Positions 51,351-56,681 of a stretch of 56,681 nucleotides of DNA are shown piece after piece (the stretch's first letter is position 1; every line of letters begins with the position of its first letter). The notes under the pieces are model-generated. The model did no database searches. It saw only the letters and a program-made list of their open reading frames with translations, and was not told the origin of the DNA. Source of the DNA: Anaerobutyricum faecale (GTDB lineage Bacteria > Bacillota > Clostridia > Lachnospirales > Lachnospiraceae). A program made the position numbers and the translations under genes. The stretch is taken from contig DWWR01000071.1 in NCBI GenBank assembly GCA_019119645.1, forward strand, positions 1 to 56,681. Direction: 5' to 3'.

Positions 51351-51994
51351 TAGGATTCTTTATTATTTTTGGCTGCTTTTTTTGACTTTTTTTCCGCTGA
51401 AATATTTTTCTGACGGCGGTAATCAATGATTTTTTCGATGGCCTGCTTGCGCACATAGATATCGTAGCAGAGCTTATAAATGAAAACCAGGTCGTCCAGA
51501 TACTGAGCGTCTTCTTCAGAAAGTGAATGATCAGCGAAGGAATCTCTGGAATTCTCCCAGTCCGTCAGGATCTGTTCTTCGATACCGGGATGTCTCTCAG
51601 AGGTTTCAGAGAGAAGTTTGTCATAGATTTCTTTGAGAGAAAGCCCCGTCTCTTTATTTTCCGGAAAATATTCTGTGGTCAGAGGTTCCAGAATACTCTG
51701 GATATCCGTGATGGACAGCATATTTTTCAGCCGGTAGATGAGAAGAAGGAGAAAAATATGTTCCCGGGAATATTTTTTCTTCACCGAAGGTGGAAGAAGA
51801 TGATTTTTCGTGTAATTATTGATCATGGTCTTGGTCATGATCTTATCGTCAGGGTATCTTCTGGAGTCTGCCAGATGAGTGTCCATAAAAGTGGTAATCT
51901 GGTCCATGTACAGGTCAATATTTGGAATATCCGCCGATGGAATGGCGGTCACCTGCAGCAGGGAATGCAGCCAGTCATTTGTATCTTTATTCAA
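51350..51994 (-). CDS. DUF1836 domain protein
   Basis: 214 residues starting at TTG 51994, which has GGAGG seven bases upstream; no ATG in frame is better placed. The N-terminal 100 residues hold the DUF1836 pattern (DKIMTKTMINNYTKNHLLPP, then YSREHIFLLLLIYRLKNMLS), which resembles a MerR-like HTH. The C-terminal part is acidic and helical and ends in a very basic Lys-rich tail. Function unknown, probably a DNA-binding regulator. It is a single-gene unit. Confidence 0.88.
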   Translation of the reverse strand: MNKDTNDWLHSLLQVTAIPSADIPNIDLYMDQITTFMDTHLADSRRYPDDKIMTKTMINNYTKNHLLPPSVKKKYSREHIFLLLLIYRLKNMLSITDIQSILEPLTTEYFPENKETGLSLKEIYDKLLSETSERHPGIEEQILTDWENSRDSFADHSLSEEDAQYLDDLVFIYKLCYDIYVRKQAIEKIIDYRRQKNISAEKKSKKAAKNNKES

Positions 51995-52387
51995 AAAATC
52001 GCCTCCATATATTCAAGTGTTTTCCTTTTGATAAATGCAATGGGACATATCCCTGTGATAGCGGATTCTGCTGGGACATGATAGCTATATTATATTGTTT
52101 TTATTACCAGATGACAAGAAAAAGTGAAAATATTTTTATTCCACATAAAATCCCATGGGAATTTCTTTGAAAAGAAAAGGCCTTTCGGACCGGAAACGTA
52201 CCGTCAGCGGACGACAGAAAAACGTGACATCCCGGGCCGGGTATTGTATAATTGGGGTACCGTCATGACGGCCGTCAGGACTGAAAAACCGGCAGAGAAC
52301 CTGAGACCGGAAGCCGGGCGGCGAAGAGAAAAGTCATGGACGGAACCGGAATACAGAATGAGAATAAACAGCAGATGGGAGGATCAT
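51995..52387. promoter_or_regulatory. Divergent gap with promoter for the SPFH gene
   Basis: About 390 bases without a gene. On the + strand GTGACA (52224-52229) and TATAAT (52247-52252) are 17 bases apart, giving a leader of about 130 bases. An open frame runs through the gap from 52124 into the SPFH gene, but its codons before 52388 show no conserved protein and no ribosome-binding site. Confidence 0.55.
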
Positions 52388-53431
52388 ATGGGACTTTTCA
52401 GCGGACAATTTGCCAACGTGGTGGAATGGCAGGAGACGAGAGACGACGTTATTTTTTATAAATGGAACAATGATGAGATTAAACGGGGATCCCGGCTGAT
52501 CATCCGTCCGGGTCAGGATGCGATTTTCATGTATAACGGAAAGACCGAAGGAATTTTTAAAGAAGAAGGGAACTATGATATTGAATCGGATATCATCCCC
52601 TTCCTTTCCACGCTAAAGGGGTTCCGCTTCGGTTTTAACAGCGGCCTGCGGGCGGAAGTGCTCTTTGTCAACACAAAAGAATTCAATATGAAGTGGGGCA
52701 CCAAAAACGCGGTAAATCTCCCACATCCATCGCTGCCGGGAGGAATGCCGGTCCGCGCCAACGGTACCTTCCAGTTTAAGGTGGGGGATTATGAGGTGCT
52801 CATTGAGAAAGTTGCGGGCATTAAGAAGCAGTTTACCACTGAGGAAGTGAGAGACCGGGTGCTGTCTCATCTGGATCAGCTGCTTCTCCAGTGGATGGTA
52901 AAAGAAGGCAAAGATATGTTTAATCTCCAGGCCAACGCCTCCGAGATTTCCCGGGGGATCATGGCGGATCTGGACCGGGAACTTTCGGATATCGGTCTTT
53001 CTATGACCGGATTTCAGATCAATGCCGTCAGCTATCCGGAAGAGATTCAGGAGATGATCAATAAGGTGGCAGGCCAGAGCATGGTGGGAGATATGAACCG
53101 CTATCAGCAGATGGCGGTGCTTGATTCCATGACAAAAGGGCAGGGCCAGGGCGGTCAGATGGCTGCGGACATGGCGTCTATGCAGATGGGGATGATGATG
53201 GGACAGCAGATTGTGAACCAGATGACCCAGACACAGCAGGGAGGCTCTGCGGCAGCGGCGGGCGATCAGCCGGGCGCCGGAAGTTTCGGGGCGGGAAACG
53301 GCACCGGAACGGTACAGTTCCCGGGAGAAACACCTGACGGCACACAGAGTTCCAGGCCGAACTTCTGTCCGAACTGCGGTCAGAAAGTAAGCGGAGCTAA
53401 CTTCTGTCCCAACTGCGGTCAGAAATTATAG
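52388..53431 (+). CDS. SPFH-domain protein with C-terminal zinc ribbons
   Basis: 347 residues from ATG 52388, with GGAGGA upstream. The N-terminal part is an SPFH-like (virion-core/YdjI-like) domain: VVEWQETRDDVIFYKW, RPGQDAIFMYNGKTEG, VNTKEFNMKWGT and FKVGDYEVLIEKV. A Met/Gln/Gly-rich segment follows (about 240-300). It ends with two almost identical ribbons, NFCPNCGQKVSGA and NFCPNCGQKL, each with one CxxC, which together can hold one zinc. The family is linked to membrane stress or scaffolding in Bacillus; the role here is unknown. Confidence 0.9.
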   Translation: MGLFSGQFANVVEWQETRDDVIFYKWNNDEIKRGSRLIIRPGQDAIFMYNGKTEGIFKEEGNYDIESDIIPFLSTLKGFRFGFNSGLRAEVLFVNTKEFNMKWGTKNAVNLPHPSLPGGMPVRANGTFQFKVGDYEVLIEKVAGIKKQFTTEEVRDRVLSHLDQLLLQWMVKEGKDMFNLQANASEISRGIMADLDRELSDIGLSMTGFQINAVSYPEEIQEMINKVAGQSMVGDMNRYQQMAVLDSMTKGQGQGGQMAADMASMQMGMMMGQQIVNQMTQTQQGGSAAAAGDQPGAGSFGAGNGTGTVQFPGETPDGTQSSRPNFCPNCGQKVSGANFCPNCGQKL

Positions 53432-53567
53432 TCAAAGACAAATATATTTTGTCTTTGACTATAAATCCTCCGGGGGATGCGCACGATTTTTGCAAGGAAA
53501 GATCTGTGCTTTGCGCAGCAAAAATCGGTGCAGGAAACATCATAATAAAAATTATTATGACGTTTCC
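53427..53567. repeat. Three consecutive hairpins between SPFH gene and pcrA
   Basis: Stem 1: TATAGTCAAAGACAAA (53427-53442) with its inverted copy at 53448-53463, including the stop codon. Stem 2: GCACGATTTTTGC (53481-53493) with GCAAAAATCGGTGC (53518-53531). Stem 3: GGAAACATCATAATAA (53533-53548) with its partner at 53552-53567, one mismatch. None is followed by a clear T-run. The whole gap before pcrA is thus structured. Confidence 0.7.
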
Positions 53568-53598
53568 TATAAAATAATCAGTAACAGAAAGGAATTCT

Positions 53599-55836
53599 AT
53601 GAGTATTTATGACGCATTAAATAAAGAACAAAGGGAGGCGGTCTTCTGTACGGAAGGCCCTCTTCTGATGCTGGCGGGCGCCGGGACAGGAAAAACCCGT
53701 TCCCTGACCCACCGGATTGTATATCTGATTGAGGAGAAAGGAGTCAATCCTTGGAATATTCTCGCCATCACTTTCACCAACAAGGCGGCGGATGAGATGA
53801 GAGAGAGGGCTGCAAGTCTGGTGGGACCCGGCTCAGAAAATCTGTGGATCAGTACCTTTCACGCCACCTGCAGCCGGATTCTCAGAAGATATGCGGATCT
53901 GCTGGGGTATAACAGAAGTTTTACTATTTACGACGCCAATGATCAGAAATCACTGATGAAGGAAGTCTTAAAGGCCATGAAGATTGATACCAAGCAGTTT
54001 CCGGAGAAGGCGGTGCTGTCTGCCATCTCCGCGGCCAAGGATGAGTGCAAGTCGCCGCTGGATCTCCGGAACGACTGCGGGGATAATTACCGGGATATCC
54101 GGATCAGCGAGATTTACGAGGAGTATCAGAAGCGGCTGAAAGAGAATGACGCCATGGATTTTGACGATCTGCTCGTAAAGACGGTGGAACTGTTCCAGGC
54201 CAATCCGGATATCCTTGATTATTATCAGGAACGGTTCCGCTATATCATGGTGGACGAGTACCAGGATACCAACACGGTGCAGTTTATGCTGGTGAAACTT
54301 TTAGCTTCCAAATACCGCAATCTCTGCGTGGTGGGTGACGATGACCAGTCCATTTACCGGTTCCGGGGGGCGAATATTTTCAATATTTTGAACTTTGAGA
54401 AATATTTTCCTGGCGCCCACGTGATCCGTCTGGAACAAAACTACCGCTCTACGCAGAATATTTTGAATGCTGCCAACGGTGTCATTGTCAATAACAAAGG
54501 GCGGAAAGAAAAGAAGCTCTGGACGGAAAACGCACCGGGAGAGCTGGTGCATTTTAAGCAGTATGACTCGGAATATGACGAGGCGGAGGGCGTGGTTTCT
54601 TATATTAATTTCCTTGCCATGCGCGGGGTGCCCTATGAAGATATGGCCATTTTATACAGGACCAATGCCCAGTCCCGCATCTTTGAGGAGAAGCTAAAAC
54701 AGAGGGCGATTCCTTATGCCATTGTCCGGGGTATCAGCTTCTACGACAGAAAAGAGATCAAGGATTTGATGGCCTATCTGAAAGTGGTGGATAACGGAAA
54801 TGACGATCTGGCTGTGAAACGGATCATCAATGTGCCGAAAAGAGGAATCGGCCAGACCACGGTGGACAGGATCCAGAATTATGCAATTCTCCATCAGATC
54901 AGTTTCCTGGAAGCCGTGTTCCGGGCAGATTCTATCACGGAGCTTGGAAGATCGGCATCCAAGATCAAAAAGTTTGGAGAGATGATCCGGGATTTCCGGG
55001 AGTATGCCATGGAAAATGACATCAGCGAGCTGATGCTCTACATACTGGATGTGACTGGTTATAAAAATGAACTGGAAATGGAAGGCACGGATGAGGCCAG
55101 AAGCCGTCTCGAGGATATTGACGAGCTGATCAATGACATTGTCTATTTTGAGGAAAATAATGAAGAGCCTACCCTCACGGATTTCCTGGTGGAAAAGGAT
55201 ATGTATACTCTCAACGCGGGTATTGACAATCTGGAGGAAAGTTCCAATAAGGTGCTGCTCATGACCCTGCATAACGCCAAGGGACTGGAGTTTGCCAATG
55301 TATTTCTGGGCGGCATGGAGGAAGGCGTTTTTCCGGGATATGGCGCCATGATCTCCGGGGATGAATCAGAGATTGAGGAAGAACGCAGACTCTGTTATGT
55401 GGGGATTACCCGGGCGAAGGAGAGACTCTACTTAAGCGCTGCCCGGAGAAGAATGCAGCGGGGACAGGCCCAGTATAACCGGGTGTCCAGATTTGTGGAT
55501 GAGATTCCGGAGGAATATCTGGACCGCGCCAAAAAGAAGACGGTGCAGGAGAAAGTGGAGCAGACCGGTTCCAGGAGTATGGCCGGGGCAGGCTTCCGCA
55601 ATTATTCCTATGGTACCAGAGGCAAAAAGCCGTACAGTCTTGACGATTACAAGGTAAAGCCGCTCTCCTCCCTTGATTATGGCGTGGGAGACCGGGTGAA
55701 ACATATCAAATTCGGCGAAGGTACCGTGGTGGATATTGTCCATGGCGGGAAGGATTTTGAGGTCTCGGTGGATTTTGATCGGGTGGGCCGCAAAAAAATG
55801 TTTGCATCGTTCGCAAAATTGAAAAAAGTGAAATAA
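53599..55836 (+). CDS. pcrA: UvrD/PcrA-type DNA helicase
   Basis: A 3'-5' superfamily 1 helicase for repair and for clearing RecA or RNA polymerase from DNA. 745 residues. Walker A AGAGTGKT (26-33), DEYQDTNTVQ, VGDDDQSIYRFRGA, LEQNYRST, LMTLHNAKGLEF and YVGITRAKERLYL appear in order. The C-terminus holds the Tudor-like RNA-polymerase-binding domain (GDRVKHIKFGEGTVV). AAAGGAA lies before the ATG. The usual partner ligA is not adjacent. Confidence 0.97.
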   Translation: MSIYDALNKEQREAVFCTEGPLLMLAGAGTGKTRSLTHRIVYLIEEKGVNPWNILAITFTNKAADEMRERAASLVGPGSENLWISTFHATCSRILRRYADLLGYNRSFTIYDANDQKSLMKEVLKAMKIDTKQFPEKAVLSAISAAKDECKSPLDLRNDCGDNYRDIRISEIYEEYQKRLKENDAMDFDDLLVKTVELFQANPDILDYYQERFRYIMVDEYQDTNTVQFMLVKLLASKYRNLCVVGDDDQSIYRFRGANIFNILNFEKYFPGAHVIRLEQNYRSTQNILNAANGVIVNNKGRKEKKLWTENAPGELVHFKQYDSEYDEAEGVVSYINFLAMRGVPYEDMAILYRTNAQSRIFEEKLKQRAIPYAIVRGISFYDRKEIKDLMAYLKVVDNGNDDLAVKRIINVPKRGIGQTTVDRIQNYAILHQISFLEAVFRADSITELGRSASKIKKFGEMIRDFREYAMENDISELMLYILDVTGYKNELEMEGTDEARSRLEDIDELINDIVYFEENNEEPTLTDFLVEKDMYTLNAGIDNLEESSNKVLLMTLHNAKGLEFANVFLGGMEEGVFPGYGAMISGDESEIEEERRLCYVGITRAKERLYLSAARRRMQRGQAQYNRVSRFVDEIPEEYLDRAKKKTVQEKVEQTGSRSMAGAGFRNYSYGTRGKKPYSLDDYKVKPLSSLDYGVGDRVKHIKFGEGTVVDIVHGGKDFEVSVDFDRVGRKKMFASFAKLKKVK

Positions 55837-55899
55837 TGTATTGGTAAAGAAGCCTGTTGCGTGATATAATAAAAGAAAACAGCAAGGAGGCATAGGAAC

Positions 55900-56178
55900 A
55901 TGAAAAATATCGATGAATTAATCGGAGTAGCAAAGTTATCCAACCTGATGAACAGCCGGAAGGAAGAGGAAGAGTCCAGAAAGATCTTATGGATTCTGGC
56001 AATCATCGGAGCTGTTGCCGCAGTGGCAGGAATCGCCGCTCTGGTTTATAAATATTTATCCCCGGATTATCTCGATGACGTGGATGAAGATTTTGATGAT
56101 TTCGACGATGATTTCTTTGACGATGACGAAGAGGCAGAAGAGCCGTCAGAAGATGCCGAGGAAGCTACAGAAGAATAA
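55900..56178 (+). CDS. Small membrane protein with acidic tail
   Basis: 92 residues with AAGGAGG before the ATG. A short charged N-terminus, one hydrophobic helix (ILWILAIIGAVAAVAGIAALVY, about residues 28-50) and then a tail of almost only Asp and Glu (about 55-92). I do not recognise a named family, although similar small proteins are common in Lachnospiraceae. It lies 63 bases behind pcrA and may be co-transcribed. The acidic tail is likely to face the cytosol or outside; topology is not clear. Confidence 0.8.
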   Translation: MKNIDELIGVAKLSNLMNSRKEEEESRKILWILAIIGAVAAVAGIAALVYKYLSPDYLDDVDEDFDDFDDDFFDDDEEAEEPSEDAEEATEE

Positions 56179-56188
56179 GGTTCGTAAG

Positions 56189-56218
56189 AGAGGATACGGA
56201 GCTGCCGTATCCTCTTTC
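56189..56218 (+). terminator. Terminator before the tRNA operon
   Basis: AGAGGATACGG (56189-56199) pairs perfectly with CCGTATCCTCT (56205-56215), loop of 5, then TTCC. The T-run is short. Confidence 0.75.
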
Positions 56219-56283
56219 CAGTTGTTTAAATTGTTTAAAAAATATATATAATTAAAAATTTAAGAAAAAAATGAAAAAAACTG

Positions 56284-56312
56284 TTGACATTTATTTCTGC
56301 CTGTTATATAAT
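56284..56312 (+). promoter_or_regulatory. Strong promoter of the tRNA operon
   Basis: TTGACA (56284-56289) and TATAAT (56307-56312) match the consensus exactly with a 17-base spacer. The first tRNA begins 40 bases later. Confidence 0.9.
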
Positions 56313-56351
56313 GCTACTTGTCAATGCGAGAGCGGTTGACAGAGAGCACAT

Positions 56352-56426
56352 CGGGGTGTGGCTCAGCTTGGCTAGAGCGCTTGATTTGGGATCAAGAGGC
56401 CGCAGGTTCGAATCCTGTCACCCCGA
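56352..56426 (+). tRNA. tRNA-Pro (anticodon TGG)
   Basis: The acceptor arms CGGGGTG and CACCCCG pair fully; the anticodon stem CTTGA/TCAAG encloses TTTGGGA, giving TGG. The T-arm GGTTCGAATCC is standard. No CCA is encoded. Confidence 0.95.
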
Positions 56427-56432
56427 TCACCT

Positions 56433-56503
56433 GCGGGTGTAGTTCAATGGTAGAACACTAGCCTTCCAAGCTAGATACGTGGGTTCGATTCCCATCACCC
56501 GCT
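56433..56503 (+). tRNA. tRNA-Gly (anticodon TCC)
   Basis: The acceptor arms GCGGGTG and CACCCGC pair; the anticodon stem CTAGC/GCTAG encloses CTTCCAA, giving TCC. It lies 6 bases after tRNA-Pro. A small hairpin TTCTGC/GCAGAA follows, probably for processing. Confidence 0.95.
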
Positions 56504-56551
56504 TCTGCTTTTAAGCAGAAAGAACAATTTTATATTGTTTCATCATGATGC

Positions 56552-56625
<74 letters not shown>

Positions 56626-56648
56626 TTTGTCAGGCTGTCCTGACTATG

Positions 56649-56681
56649 GTGGGTGTGGCGCAGTTGGTTAGCGCGCCAGAT
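56649..56681 (+). tRNA. Partial tRNA cut by the window end, possibly tRNA-His
   Basis: GTGGGTG, then TG, a D-arm GCGC-loop-GCGC, and CCAGA of the anticodon stem are present. The window ends before the anticodon. An extra G at 56648 would suit the G-1 of tRNA-His, and this order (Pro, Gly, Arg, His) is common in the group; the identity is inferred. Confidence 0.7.

Noticed and set aside
52124..52387. N-terminal extension of the SPFH protein
   Set aside because: The extension crosses the likely promoter (52224-52252), and the ATG at 52388 has its own GGAGGA.

Overview
The window looks like chromosomal DNA from an anaerobic Firmicute of the class Clostridia, most likely the family Lachnospiraceae. 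This is inferred from gene content: a fabH-acpP-fabK-fabD-fabG-fabF-accB-fabZ-accC-accDA operon with a FabT-type regulator, BspA-like leucine-rich surface proteins with lysine-rich tails, DUF6273 and DUF1836 proteins, an EFR1-type ferredoxin, strong Shine-Dalgarno sites with occasional TTG/GTG starts, and intrinsic terminators. Nothing in the sequence fixes the species.

Layout. 1-702 holds no gene I recognise. 751-4197 is a zinc/cadmium resistance pair: a SmtB/CzrA-type repressor with two operator boxes, and a P1B-type ATPase with three metal-binding domains. 4515-13361 is an accessory, partly decayed surface-protein stretch, AT-rich from about 6.0 kb. It holds a frameshifted HTH regulator, a broken and probably chimeric LRR gene, a 1230-residue LRR/Ig/peptidase-like protein, a DUF6273-LRR protein, the remains of an IS3-family transposase, and a C-type lectin gene that appears 5'-truncated beside it.

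13480-26642 is mixed housekeeping: acetate kinase, divergent tmcAL, a patatin-like hydrolase, an atypical carbamate kinase, two tandem secreted beta-helix proteins, an EFR1 flavodoxin-ferredoxin, sigma-54, an unknown membrane protein and an orphan EutP-like GTPase. 26848-38139 is the type II fatty acid synthesis cluster. A FabT-type operator lies beside its promoter, the fabT-like regulator is its last gene, and there is an extra FabK-like flavoprotein with a cysteine cluster. Together the cluster supplies malonyl-CoA (AccB, AccC, AccDA), loads it on ACP (FabD), initiates (FabH), elongates (FabF, FabG, FabZ) and reduces (FabK).

38409-49967 carries a CPA2 antiporter, an RluA-type pseudouridine synthase, a tiny Cys-rich protein, an orphan NMT1-like lipoprotein, an aldose-epimerase-like protein, murI, a YfcE-type phosphodiesterase, pyridoxamine kinase with a radical SAM protein, and an ahpC-ahpF-ldh run. 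AhpF has its two halves in reversed order, and a terminator-like hairpin contains the ahpC ribosome-binding site. 50188-56681 has a PHP phosphoesterase, a TrpR-like protein, DUF1836, an SPFH/zinc-ribbon protein, PcrA, a small acidic membrane protein and a tRNA operon (Pro, Gly, Arg, then a fourth tRNA cut by the window edge).

I see no CRISPR array, prophage, rRNA or recognisable riboswitch. The most distinctive points are the permuted AhpF and its hairpin-gated operon, the Cys-cluster FabK paralogue, the atypical carbamate kinase, the related intergenic hairpin repeats at 17.3 and 50.0 kb, and the decayed surface-protein stretch.
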